Shown here piece after piece: positions 7,701-16,194 of a stretch of DNA of 64,000 nucleotides (position 1 is its first letter; the number at the start of each line of letters is the position of its first letter). The notes beneath the pieces are model-generated. The model was not told the DNA's origin, did not search any database, and was given only the letters and a program-made list of their open reading frames with translations. The position numbers were made by a program, and so were the translations under genes. Source of the DNA: an uncultured Alphaproteobacteria bacterium (GTDB lineage Bacteria > Pseudomonadota > Alphaproteobacteria > Caulobacterales > Hyphomonadaceae); NCBI GenBank assembly GCA_903831255.1, contig CAIKWZ010000040.1, positions 152,396 to 216,395 of the forward strand. The letters run 5' to 3'.

Positions 7701-10177
7701 GCAAGGGCTGAACCAGCAGCCGATGTCAGCTGCGCCTCTGCGGTCGCCTGAACTGAGCCTACGTCGACCCCGGTCTGTCCGAGGGCTCGCGCATAACCAT
7801 TCTGAGCCAGAAGATCCCCTGCCGTGACAGTGCCGTTGACCGACGATAGGTCGAGAAAGGTCCCGGAGACGACGTCTCCGACCCTGACACCCGCCGCCCC
7901 GGCGATCGATGCGCTGAGGGTCGAATTCACCAGTCCAAGACGAACAATGTCGGTAGCTGATCCTGCGATGATCCTTGCAGCAGACGTCACATCGCCCGCT
8001 TCAATCTGTCCTTTGCCCTGAAGCCGGATATCGCCGCTCGTCGATACAAGCGCTCCCGGGGTGAATGACCCGGAGCCCCCAACGCCTACGCGAATGCCGC
8101 CATTGGCTGACTCGATATCAATCTGCCGGGCGCGCGCACTCCGCGCCGACACCAGGGTGTCGGACCGGACCATGAGATCGCCCCCAGCGTTCACGACGCC
8201 GGCTGTTACGGAGCCTGACATTGCCGAGAGATCGATCCTCCCAGCAGCGGTGAGATCTCCCAGAAGGGCCTGCGCTCCCGACAATACGTTGATGTCGCCT
8301 CCGCTTGAGGACACGTCTCCGGTGAGCACAGGACCCGTCGATGAATCGACGATAATGGTTCCCGTCCCGGCAATAGCCCCGGTCGTAACACCTGTACGTC
8401 CGACAAATGTGACCGTTGTGCCCGCATTGACAGTCCCGGTTGTGAGGCTGGCGTTTTGCGAACGGGCCTTGACCTCGCCTGCAGCAGAGACATTTCCGAC
8501 GACCGCAGCCTGGGCTGCATCAAGGCTCACATCTCCGGTGGTCGCGACAATCGATCCGGCCGGAAGAGGGCCGGCAGATGCGCTCCCGCCAACATCCAGA
8601 CGCCCATCGAGAGTATTGATCCGGATGTCTGCTCCCCGGAGCGCATCGAGGCGGGCCCCCTTGAGCGCTTCGATGCGAATAGCCTCATCAGATCGGATCG
8701 TTCGGGCGTTGAACCTTCCAGCGGTCCGGACATTCACCTCCCCGCCTTCAACGCTGACATGACCAATTGTGATATCCGGAACCCCGGTGGAAGGCGGTGT
8801 CTCATCCTGATTGTAGCCGTTATCAATCAACAGCGAGCGCCCGAATATGTCTCCCGCCATCGGATCGACGAACGAGTTGCTGAGGTAGATGTCCAGACCG
8901 TTCAGGACCGCTCCGTTGAGCCGGGAGTTTTCAAGGCGGATCTTCCCGCCGTTCAGGCGGGTGTTCAGCGAGTTGAACCGGACGGTTTCGTGGTCAGGAA
9001 CCGAGACCTCGCCGTCATCCCCAAAAACCGAACGCTTGCGGATCGCTTCGATCGCGCCCCCGGACACCCGGATCGAGCCTGCTGACATCAGTTCAACCAG
9101 GTCTCCGAGAACAGCCCCCTGCCCGCCCAGGGCGAATGCTGTGCGATCGAACCTGACCGTTTCACCCCTACGGGCCTCAACCAGGAGGGCCGGACAGGAG
9201 GCGACCGGGCATGCGGTTCCCACTCGATCTGAAGACGTCGCTTCGATCTTCGAGCGAAGGGTGATCTCTGCTGGCAGGTCAGTGTCCTGACTGGGAAGAA
9301 CGTCAGAAATGATGGAAACCGAACCCGCTCGGGTGACCGACCCCTGGTCCACCAGGATGGAGGCATACCGGTCCTGGCCGTTGCCAAAACCAGCACCCTG
9401 ACTGGCGGGAGCGTCAACGATAAAATCAAACAGCTGAAGGTCGCTGCTCGTGAGAGAATTCGGCGCTGTTTCGCTCAGCCTCAAGGTGAACGCCCCGGCC
9501 GAAGCATAGAGAACCTGGCTGGTCGCTGTCTCTTCGGTCGAGCCTCCGCCCGTCACCGATCCGCCGATATACACCCGGCCGCCAGGTCCGCCCGTGGCGA
9601 CAAACATCGCCGGTCCGCCGCGAGTGACGATCTGCGCGCCCTGAAAGACCCTCACGCCGTCTGCGGTCAGCGCTCCGGGGCCAAATGCGATTGGAGCTTC
9701 AAGAGCGCTATCGACGAAAACCTGAGGGTCCAGGAGTATGCCGGTTGTTGCGAGAAGACCGTTGACGTCAACCCGGGCGTTCGAACCGAAGACAACACCG
9801 TTGGGATTGAGCAGCCAGACATTGCCGTTGGAATTGAGGACACCATCGATCAGCGAAGACGAAAATCCCTGATTGCCCCCTGCCTGAACACGATTGACAA
9901 CAATGGAGCGGCCATCAGGCAGGTTGAACGTAACGGTTTCACCCAGACCGATATTGAACTGGGCCCAGTCGATCACGGATCTGCGAGCGCTCGAGGTCAC
10001 AGTAAGCGTTGGCCCGGAATAGAAAAACCCTGTCTGCCCCGGAGAGGAAAATGTCACATTGGGGTTTTGCGGAAGCGCTGACGCGGGCAACCCCGCGACG
10101 GAGGCCAGCAGGGCGAGCCCGAAGCGGGTGGTGACATGAGAAAAGGCCGTACGGCGCGCCAGTCCGATCTTGCTCAT
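4727..10177 (-). CDS. filamentous haemagglutinin-type TpsA exoprotein
   Basis: The protein has 1816 residues. After a signal peptide (about 1-35), residues 37-150 are the TPS secretion domain, with the diagnostic NPNG at 124-127 and the FNLPDGRSIVVNRV strand. From about 150 to 1700 the sequence is a long right-handed beta-helix made of imperfect 18-22 residue repeats (alternating SSxGxVxAGxVxAGG patterns). At the C terminus there is YRINGCVIGSPAAC (Cys1716, Cys1724), then a Pro/Asp/Glu/Arg-rich tail of about 85 residues. No autotransporter barrel is present, so export depends on the partner TpsB. The start overlaps the tpsB stop by ATGA (10174-10177). It is probably a surface fibre or adhesin; its ligand is unknown. 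Confidence 0.92.
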   Translation of the reverse strand: MSKIGLARRTAFSHVTTRFGLALLASVAGLPASALPQNPNVTFSSPGQTGFFYSGPTLTVTSSARRSVIDWAQFNIGLGETVTFNLPDGRSIVVNRVQAGGNQGFSSSLIDGVLNSNGNVWLLNPNGVVFGSNARVDVNGLLATTGILLDPQVFVDSALEAPIAFGPGALTADGVRVFQGAQIVTRGGPAMFVATGGPGGRVYIGGSVTGGGSTEETATSQVLYASAGAFTLRLSETAPNSLTSSDLQLFDFIVDAPASQGAGFGNGQDRYASILVDQGSVTRAGSVSIISDVLPSQDTDLPAEITLRSKIEATSSDRVGTACPVASCPALLVEARRGETVRFDRTAFALGGQGAVLGDLVELMSAGSIRVSGGAIEAIRKRSVFGDDGEVSVPDHETVRFNSLNTRLNGGKIRLENSRLNGAVLNGLDIYLSNSFVDPMAGDIFGRSLLIDNGYNQDETPPSTGVPDITIGHVSVEGGEVNVRTAGRFNARTIRSDEAIRIEALKGARLDALRGADIRINTLDGRLDVGGSASAGPLPAGSIVATTGDVSLDAAQAAVVGNVSAAGEVKARSQNASLTTGTVNAGTTVTFVGRTGVTTGAIAGTGTIIVDSSTGPVLTGDVSSSGGDINVLSGAQALLGDLTAAGRIDLSAMSGSVTAGVVNAGGDLMVRSDTLVSARSARARQIDIESANGGIRVGVGGSGSFTPGALVSTSGDIRLQGKGQIEAGDVTSAARIIAGSATDIVRLGLVNSTLSASIAGAAGVRVGDVVSGTFLDLSSVNGTVTAGDLLAQNGYARALGQTGVDVGSVQATAEAQLTSAAGSALADRVQAGGDVLIEGRNGVEASSVSGRSVRLASSGGAIGVGVLSGGTFTRGGVQASAGVLRMTSSGDIKSGDLSGSDGVDVQSSTGAIDVGAVQSGRTILLNGKSGVISGALDAATGLDVFSDGGISVVSAKARAGTLRIKAGGSMTVGDASASQDLELESRSGSAVASDVTAGGTIFGRSSQGFRALSLRGSAVDVASSNSDVLIGASTQQGFVGGSVQALNGGVRLSSATGLKSGAISASGGITALAGTGEGVLGALTAGGRVEATATGDLSTGAVDAGLGVGLRSTQGSLTSGAVSARGGDAVLAGDKGVVAGSISATGAVDLESARGSVAAGDIAAIASMSARSAGGFSARSVRGSSVSIVNQTGPLQVGVQGNAFTGGAVISTSGRTDLSSGGDVRVGEVTSAQALSVSSSNGGVQAGVVSGGGRVDVLGRTDISLGAVSGVQGVRVASSAGSVTAQAVTSRDAEAVVSAATALSVADVTATGDIELRSAAAGVSAGLLAGRDLKVDAGGGNISIGGADGRTLRLSATAGAAGAGSVLSNGQIKLNSRGGSTADTGIGLGLIASGSVTLSGAVTSQRDVVIDAGGLVQLNGPVTVQDSLGGVGEANSPIGRLYGGVDIRAADLQINGDVTVSGAAGVNLASKGQAGIVLGDGVSGDTGLRVSNAELQRIRAPSLSLRGSLTQAGGGNVTLGTFSLDAAKVRSLMATTGAQGRVRVPGVVSGSGGASIAFGEADLATGGVEITGALGTESAPIGPLSFLSSGSVLIGSQAFVDLVNAAADPARVDLSAILSQLGSADAGKTYITAGATTFNVSGVILQQNTGGATGGGVRLATPSTGGMFAAGADRIALFGTIIGRDGVSVSGPGVAKLPGLLSQGVTPTDLYRINGCVIGSPAACGGGGDIQSLVTAGSSPPPAGEPGPDGDRERDREGDGPRPEEAAAEALSGSETTAGPISIDDTARDLFIPETSRVEKDPGVGTANEDLWPQGL

Positions 10178-11928
10178 TTCGGATCACTCCCTCCGAACAG
10201 ACGGCCCTTGAGCCAGCTCACGCCGGTCGATAACTGCACATAAACCCGCGCACGGGAGGCCTCGCTCGAGACATTCGACGAACGGAGCGGTTCAGCCCAT
10301 ACGATATCGAGATTCACCTTGTCGCTCAGCTCGAAGCGAGCGCCAGCGCCAGCAGCGAGAGCCCGCGGATCTGCGGAAACGGACTGATCCTCATTCCATG
10401 CGCGCGCCCCTGAAAGCTGAAGAAGGGGACGAACCGTAACATCCCCCCACACGGGATAGGATGGACCCTCGAGCGTAAGTCCCACAGCAATGCCGCTGTC
10501 GCCTGCGACAGATCCCGGGTCATAGCCTGGACCGCCGTTCAGGGAACCGAAGTTGAACTCTTCAAACGACGCAAGACCGCTGCCTGAGTGCTGAGCCCGC
10601 AGGTTCGTCTTCAGAAGATAACCTCCGCGGAGCGGGGTCTGAACCTCGGCTTCCGCCCGCACAAGGGCCGCCTGTGGGTCGGCGTCAAGACGCGAAAGAT
10701 CCGCATCGCCGGATCGACTGGCGCCCAGAGCGCCAAGTCCTTTGCGAAGGTCCGCAGCGCCTCTCCAGAGGGACCCACCCAGAAGTCCGTCTGCTGAAAA
10801 GCCCGCGTAAGCAACCCGAAGCCGATCAGCAGCAAGGGGCAGATCGCCGAACAATGTAGTGTCCTGATTGACGCCCTCGAGGCCAGCCCGCCAGTAAACA
10901 ACCTGTCCGCGGCGGATGGAGAGAGGACCTGACACGCTCACGCCTAGAAATGCCGTCTCCGCATTGACGTCCAGAACCGCAATCTCTCCGCCCGGCCGGG
11001 CCCGCGCGAAGGCGATATCAAGCCGGCCGGTGACACCGCCTCCGGTTAACAGCCCTTCGAGGGATGCCTGAGCGCCAAGCTGTTCCTCGCCGTCGGCAGA
11101 TGAGAACAGGCCGAGCGACGACCGTTCCGACCCGCCCAGGAGCCCGACGCCTCGAACCCCGAAAAAGCCTCCCCACGGTCCGAGAGCATCGGCGCCCCAG
11201 TTGTTCACGGACGCAAAGGCTTCATTTTCGGGCTGACCGGTGACCAGAACCAGATCAACCTTGTCGGGGTCCGTCCGCGAACGCCGGACAGTAGGCCGGA
11301 TGTCGGTAACGCCAAGCGATGCCGCCACGGCCAGACCACGCCGAACGTCAAGGGCGTTCAACGCCTGCCCGGTCTTCAATCCTGAAAACGCCCGCAGGAC
11401 CAGCGAGGCGATCGCAGGATCGGGGGCCAGCGCTTCAAGCGTCTTCAGGTCTCCTTCAGCGACATCGAGGATAAATCGACCGGCAGGCTCGCCCTCCTGG
11501 GACCGAATGCTTGCCCGCGCAAAAAGGAAACCCTCGGCCCGGTACCTGCACTCGACCCGCGCAGCGATGCGGGCGAGAGCCTCACGGCTCACAACCTGCC
11601 CCCGAAGCCCGGCCCAGTCCTGTTCAAGAACGGACGTACCCAGCACACGGACCCCATCGATCCTGATGTCGAGCAGCGGTCCGATGGCGCTCTCCCCGGG
11701 CGCCAGTCCCTGCACTGCGCCCTCGGGACAGGACGGCGCGCCGAAATCGGCCGCCGCGGCCTGAAGAACAGATGGAAGACGAAGAACTTCTTCGCGAGAG
11801 AGGCCCGCAAGCGGGGATCCTCCCACGGAGGGCGTTTGCGCAAGGGCGCCTGACGATGCTGAACTCACCGCCGCAGCCACCGTCATATACAGGAGACCGC
11901 TTCCGCGAGCCGGTCCGATCATCGCCAC
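10174..11928 (-). CDS. TpsB outer-membrane transporter (ShlB/FhaC/HecB family)
   Basis: The frame extends upstream to 11976, but a GGAGGG Shine-Dalgarno sits about 6 nt before the GTG at 11928 (VAMIGPARG...), followed by a signal peptide ending ...GALAQ. An ATG lies 6 nt further on. The protein has about 584 residues. Two POTRA-like domains cover roughly 60-210 (LLDIRIDGVRVLG... and the SGLKTGQALNALDVRRGL region), then a 16-strand type beta-barrel. The family's L6-loop VRGY-type motif appears as GGPGYDPGS: the usual Arg is Pro, encoded by the codon at 10528-10530. It is first in the operon and should export the downstream TpsA. Confidence 0.9.
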   Translation of the reverse strand: MAMIGPARGSGLLYMTVAAAVSSASSGALAQTPSVGGSPLAGLSREEVLRLPSVLQAAAADFGAPSCPEGAVQGLAPGESAIGPLLDIRIDGVRVLGTSVLEQDWAGLRGQVVSREALARIAARVECRYRAEGFLFARASIRSQEGEPAGRFILDVAEGDLKTLEALAPDPAIASLVLRAFSGLKTGQALNALDVRRGLAVAASLGVTDIRPTVRRSRTDPDKVDLVLVTGQPENEAFASVNNWGADALGPWGGFFGVRGVGLLGGSERSSLGLFSSADGEEQLGAQASLEGLLTGGGVTGRLDIAFARARPGGEIAVLDVNAETAFLGVSVSGPLSIRRGQVVYWRAGLEGVNQDTTLFGDLPLAADRLRVAYAGFSADGLLGGSLWRGAADLRKGLGALGASRSGDADLSRLDADPQAALVRAEAEVQTPLRGGYLLKTNLRAQHSGSGLASFEEFNFGSLNGGPGYDPGSVAGDSGIAVGLTLEGPSYPVWGDVTVRPLLQLSGARAWNEDQSVSADPRALAAGAGARFELSDKVNLDIVWAEPLRSSNVSSEASRARVYVQLSTGVSWLKGRLFGGSDPK

Positions 11929-12015
11929 GATGCGCCCTCCGCCTTGTCCCCGTCGACGATAATCGCCTACTTTCACGGGCGCTGTCTATCCGCCAAAGGC
12001 AAACGGTGGAGGCAG

Positions 12016-13014
12016 TCAGCCGAACTGGAGCGCGTCTGCGAAGGTCGCCGGATCGACATTGCCCCCGGAGAGAATCACGAGCGTCTCGCCTCTGTCAGCG
12101 AAAAAGCGTGCATTTCGCATAATAACCGCAAGGCTTGCGGCGCCGCCTGGCTCGCACACGAGACGAAGCGTACGAAAAACGATCGACATCGCCGCTTTCA
12201 GATCGCCATCATCAGCGGAAAACGCCCCCACAGAGTGTCGCTGATGGGCCTGAAACGTCAGAATTCCCGGAGACGGCGCCATAAGAGCGTCTGCGATCGA
12301 CCGAACGCCGGGCGCGTTTGTCTCTCTGCGACCCGATGAAAGCGAGCGGACCAGATCGTCATGCCCGGAAGGCTCCGCCCCGAACGCGCGCGCCGCAGGC
12401 GCAAGTTCGGCCAGCGCGCTTGCGCACCCCGCAAGCAAACCTCCTCCGCTGGCGCTGCAGACAAGGCTTGCAACTGATACCCCCGCCTCGTTGAGGTCGC
12501 TACACGCCTCAAGGGCGGCCGTCCCCTGACCCGCCATCACCCATGCGTCGTCAAATGGCCGAATAAGGGTCGCCCCGGTCTCGTGGAGAATCTCATCTGC
12601 GATCGCCTCGCGGCTCTCCCGGATGCGATCGTAAAGCCGGATATGCGCGCCGCGCGCAGCAGTGCTCTCGATCTTCGCACGCGGCGAATCCTCCGGCATC
12701 ACGATCCATGCAGGCGCCCCCAGGAGCCTCGCGCTCTCAGCGACCCCCTGGGCATGGTTTCCCGATGAATAGGCGACGAGCCCCCGGCTCCTCACGTCCT
12801 CGGGAATTCGGCTTACCCTGTTCCACGCTCCCCGCATCTTGAAGGAGCCGGTTCGCTGCAGCATCTCAGGCTTGATCCAGACCCTGGCCCCGATCGCAGC
12901 ATCGAGCTCATCGCTTCTGAGAAGGGGCGTGCGCACGCACACCCCTTTCAGTCGACGTGCGGCATCCTCAACGTCTTCAAGCTCTGGGAGATCCCTGAGA
13001 GGATCGACGATCAT
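12016..13014 (-). CDS. PLP-dependent threonine/serine dehydratase
   Basis: This is a 332-residue fold-type II PLP enzyme. The cofactor lysine lies in GSFKMRGAW, the substrate loop is SSGNHAQGVA, and the phosphate-binding glycine loop is SASGGGLLAG. It lacks the C-terminal ACT regulatory domain of biosynthetic IlvA, so it resembles catabolic threonine ammonia-lyase or serine racemase. These convert threonine to 2-oxobutanoate (which feeds propionyl-CoA) or interconvert serine forms. The start ATG overlaps the stop of the nitronate monooxygenase gene by 4 bp (13011-13014), so the two are translationally coupled. A link to the nearby methylmalonyl-CoA mutase genes through propionyl-CoA is plausible but inferred. 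Confidence 0.88.
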   Translation of the reverse strand: MIVDPLRDLPELEDVEDAARRLKGVCVRTPLLRSDELDAAIGARVWIKPEMLQRTGSFKMRGAWNRVSRIPEDVRSRGLVAYSSGNHAQGVAESARLLGAPAWIVMPEDSPRAKIESTAARGAHIRLYDRIRESREAIADEILHETGATLIRPFDDAWVMAGQGTAALEACSDLNEAGVSVASLVCSASGGGLLAGCASALAELAPAARAFGAEPSGHDDLVRSLSSGRRETNAPGVRSIADALMAPSPGILTFQAHQRHSVGAFSADDGDLKAAMSIVFRTLRLVCEPGGAASLAVIMRNARFFADRGETLVILSGGNVDPATFADALQFG

Positions 13015-14015
13015 GAAGCCTGGCTGACCCGCTCGCGGACATAAGACGAAGAAAGGCCAATCAGGCCGCTGCGAGCCTCTTCGTACTCACGAACGAGACG
13101 CTCGACATACTCGCCGGCCCCCATCTTCCGATCGACCGCCCCGATCCCCTGGCCGGAGCCCCAGATATCCCTCCACGCCTTCGCCTGCGCCTTGTCGCCC
13201 GTCCCGAAGTTCATGGTCGACTTGTCGCCCTCAGGCAGGTTGTTCGGGTCGAGACCTGATGCTGAGATCGACGGCGCGAGGTAGTTGCCGCTGACGCCCG
13301 TAAAGAGGCTGGAATAGACAATGTCCTTAGAGGAGCTTGAGACAATCATGTCTTTGTACCCATCGACCGCCCGGGCCTCGTGGGTCGAAATGAAGGCCGA
13401 GCCGATATAGGCGAAATCAGCCCCGATGGCCTGTGCGGCAAGCACAGCCCGACCGGTCGCGATGGAGCCGGAAAGAGCGAGCGGTCCATCGAAGAACTGC
13501 CGGATTTCCTGAATGAGAGCAAATGGCGACAGCGTGCCGGCGTGACCGCCAGCGCCGGCGCAGACTGCGATCAGACCATCTGCGCCCTTCTCGAGCGCCT
13601 TGTGTGCGAAGACCACATTGATGATGTCGTGAAGCACGATACCGCCATAGGAATGAATGGCGTCGTTCACATCTGCTCTGGCCCCAAGGGACGTGATGAT
13701 GATCGGCACCTTGTACTTGACGCAAAGTGCGAGATCTTCCTCGAGCCGGTTATTCGACTTGTGAACGATGAGGTTGACGGCATAGGGCGCGATCCGAGCC
13801 GACGGATTGGCCCGTCGGGCCTCCGCAAGCTCCGTATTGATGCGGATAAGCCATTCTTCGAACTGCTCGACCGGGCGGGCGTTCAGCGATGGAAAGGATC
13901 CAACCACGCCCGCCTTGCACTGAGCGATCACCAGATCGGGGTTCGAAATGATGAACAGCGGAGAGGCGATCACGGGAACGCTGAGCGTCCCCTGGAGGGA
14001 GGCGGGAATGGCCAA
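13011..14015 (-). CDS. nitronate monooxygenase (NMO, 2-nitropropane dioxygenase-like)
   Basis: This is a 334-residue FMN-dependent TIM-barrel protein. It shows the N-terminal VIASPLFIISNPDLVIAQ and GVVGSFPSLNARP segments, the GAGGHAG loop with the probable catalytic His, and the FMN phosphate segment ALSGSIATGRAVLAAQAIGAD. The family oxidises alkyl nitronates such as propionate 3-nitronate to aldehydes or ketones. It is the first gene of a two-gene operon with the dehydratase. It is divergent from mutA, and the shared upstream region carries a 15-bp palindrome. Confidence 0.9.
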   Translation of the reverse strand: MAIPASLQGTLSVPVIASPLFIISNPDLVIAQCKAGVVGSFPSLNARPVEQFEEWLIRINTELAEARRANPSARIAPYAVNLIVHKSNNRLEEDLALCVKYKVPIIITSLGARADVNDAIHSYGGIVLHDIINVVFAHKALEKGADGLIAVCAGAGGHAGTLSPFALIQEIRQFFDGPLALSGSIATGRAVLAAQAIGADFAYIGSAFISTHEARAVDGYKDMIVSSSSKDIVYSSLFTGVSGNYLAPSISASGLDPNNLPEGDKSTMNFGTGDKAQAKAWRDIWGSGQGIGAVDRKMGAGEYVERLVREYEEARSGLIGLSSSYVRERVSQAS

Positions 14016-14129
14016 GGAAGGCTCCTGAACAGAAAATGCGGCGTTGCAAACCGCTGGACCGTCTCATCATACAGCCCCAGCCTCGCTCCGCAACCGTCGG
14101 TCCGGTGCGCCATTCGAAGGTCTTGACGC

Positions 14130-14144
14130 CGCCGTTGAACGGCG
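14130..14144. promoter_or_regulatory. 15-bp palindrome in the NMO/mutA divergent region
   Basis: The sequence CGCCGTT-G-AACGGCG is a perfect 7-1-7 inverted repeat. It begins just after a TTGACG (14123-14128) that could be a -35 box facing mutA, with CATAGC about 19 bp further on as a weak -10. It could be an operator for a local regulator. No regulator gene is adjacent, and no transcription start is known. Confidence 0.4.
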
Positions 14145-14177
14145 CCCCATAGCGGGCGATTGAAAGGACGATCGGTC

Positions 14178-16157
14178 ATGGCGGACGAACTCTCTCTGTC
14201 GGCGGAATTTCCCCGCGCGGACGAGCAGCTATGGCGCGAGATTGCGACGAAAGCCCTCGATGGCGCAGCCCCGGAAAGCCTCAATACGCGAACCCAGCAT
14301 GGCGTGACCGTCAAGGCGCTCTACAGCGAGGCGGACTGGCCCTCGGCTTCCAATCCCTCGGGCGCGCCAGGCGCCGCCCCCTTTACGCGCGGGTCTGCGG
14401 CTGAGCGGGACCCCTATCTTCCCTGGGACATACGCCAGGAAGCAAGCTCTCCGCGGCCCGCCGATGCGGCGCGCGAGGTTCTCGAGGCCCTCGAGGGCGG
14501 GGCCTCCTCCATCGAGCTTCTCCTCGACAGGACAGGCCGCTCCGGGGTGCAGATCTGGTCGGCGTCCGATTTCGCGATCGTTCTGGAGGGTGTCAGGCTG
14601 GACCTTGCATCCCTCTCTCTCGCACCTGTCGGGGCATCGCTTCATGAGGGCCTGTCCCTTGCGGCGCTTCTCGCGTCCTCGGGTGTTTCCGCGGATGCTC
14701 GCATTGACTTCAATCTGGACCCGATTGGCGTGATGGCGCAGACAGGTCGAATTCCTGACGCGCCGTCCGATGTCGTTGCCTCCACAGGCGCCGCCGCCGT
14801 CGACATCACATCGGCGTTCCCAAAGTCCGCCGCGCTTCGCGTCGACGCGCGGATCGTTCATGAGGCCGGAGGAACGGAGGTCCAGGAACTGGCGTACATG
14901 GCCGCCGCAGGAGCTGAGTACGTTCGCTCGCAGATGATCGCAGGCGCCTCCGCACGCGCCGCCTGCCGCAACCTCCTGTTCACCCTCAGTGTTGGTCCGG
15001 ATCTGCAGATCGAACTTGCCAAACTGCGCGCCGCAAGGCGGATCTGGGCGCAGATAGCGGACGCATTCGGAGCGTCGGCGGCGGAGATGCGCATCCAGGG
15101 ATGTTCCTCAAAGCGCATGCTCTCGAAGCGTGACCCATGGGTCAACGTTCTTCGGACGACAGCGGCATGCTTCGCCGCCGGCGTCGGAGGCGCGGACATT
15201 GTTCTCCTGAACGCTTTCTCCGACCCCCTGGGACGTCCTGGGCCGGCAGCCCGCCGTCTGGCCCGGAACACACAGATCATCGCTCAGGAGGAATCGGGTC
15301 TTGGCAGGGTCATGGACCCCGCAGGCGGCGCCTGGGCGCTGGAGCGTCTGACCGAGGACCTCGCGTCTGCAGCCTGGGGCCTGTTTCAGCAGATGGAACG
15401 TGATGGAGGCGTCGTGCAGACGCTGTCGGCCGGCCGCTTCCAGGCGGCGACGGCCCAGGCCAGAGAAGAGCGGGAGCGGGCCCTGGCTCGCCGAAAAGAA
15501 TGGGTGACAGGCGTCAATGATTTTCCGGATCTGACGGAGACCCCACCGCAGGTCGCGACCCCGCCCCTCCGGGAGGATGAACTCGCCCCGAACCGCGCCA
15601 TTGTGGGCGGAACATTCTCCACTTTGTGCGCCGCCGCGATTGAAGGGGCGAACCTTGCCGACCTGTCTGCGGACGCCACGCCGGCGGAGAACGTCGCACC
15701 CCTGTCGCAAATTCGCCTGTCGGCGCCCTTCGAGGCCCTTCGTGATCGGGCTGAAGCTGAAACGGCTGCGGGACGAAAGCCGGAAGTGATTCTCGCAGTC
15801 CTCGGCCCCCTGTCTGAACACTCCGCACGCGCAACCTTCGCACAGAACTTCTTCGCCGTAGCGGGCGTTGCAACGACGTCTCCGGCGCCGGAAGACCTGG
15901 CCGCGCAGGTGCGCCTGAGGGCGGGAGCCGGCGGGGTCCCGATGGTCTGCCTTTGCGGCTCGGACAAACGCTACGCCGCCGAGGCTCAGAGCGCGGCCAG
16001 CGCGCTGAGGGAGGCTGGCGCCGGGCGAATCATCCTCGCGGGTCGCCCAGGTGAGAATGAGGCGGTTCTTCGATCCGCCGGGGTCTCCGACTTCATCTTC
16101 GTGGGTGTTGATGTTCCTGCGAGCCTTACCGATATTCTGGGTTGGCGTACAAGCTGA
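14178..16157 (+). CDS. mutA: methylmalonyl-CoA mutase small (beta) subunit
   Basis: The protein has 659 residues from the ATG at 14178; an in-frame codon at 14160 is less likely. It shows the MCM barrel pattern (VKALYSEADWPS, LPWDIRQE, RNTQIIAQEESGLGRVMDPAGGAWALERLT). The C-terminal domain, from about residue 540, has a cobalamin-domain-like fold pattern but lacks the DxHxxG cobalamin ligand motif, as expected for the non-catalytic subunit. With MutB it forms the heterodimer that isomerises (R)-methylmalonyl-CoA to succinyl-CoA in propionate catabolism. mutB lies 2.7 kb downstream, not directly adjacent as in many genomes. Confidence 0.9.
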   Translation: MADELSLSAEFPRADEQLWREIATKALDGAAPESLNTRTQHGVTVKALYSEADWPSASNPSGAPGAAPFTRGSAAERDPYLPWDIRQEASSPRPADAAREVLEALEGGASSIELLLDRTGRSGVQIWSASDFAIVLEGVRLDLASLSLAPVGASLHEGLSLAALLASSGVSADARIDFNLDPIGVMAQTGRIPDAPSDVVASTGAAAVDITSAFPKSAALRVDARIVHEAGGTEVQELAYMAAAGAEYVRSQMIAGASARAACRNLLFTLSVGPDLQIELAKLRAARRIWAQIADAFGASAAEMRIQGCSSKRMLSKRDPWVNVLRTTAACFAAGVGGADIVLLNAFSDPLGRPGPAARRLARNTQIIAQEESGLGRVMDPAGGAWALERLTEDLASAAWGLFQQMERDGGVVQTLSAGRFQAATAQAREERERALARRKEWVTGVNDFPDLTETPPQVATPPLREDELAPNRAIVGGTFSTLCAAAIEGANLADLSADATPAENVAPLSQIRLSAPFEALRDRAEAETAAGRKPEVILAVLGPLSEHSARATFAQNFFAVAGVATTSPAPEDLAAQVRLRAGAGGVPMVCLCGSDKRYAAEAQSAASALREAGAGRIILAGRPGENEAVLRSAGVSDFIFVGVDVPASLTDILGWRTS

Positions 16158-16194
16158 GCACGCCGGCCCGTCGAACCAAACCTGGAGCCCGACC

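Noticed and set aside
8061..9085. Two overlapping 209-233 residue frames antisense to tpsA
   Set aside because: Pro/Arg/Thr-rich shadows of the beta-helix repeats; the sense frame shows clear repeat structure.
4727..10177. CRISPR-like or DNA-level tandem repeats in tpsA
   Set aside because: Repetition is at the protein level with divergent codons; there are no regular identical DNA repeats with spacers.
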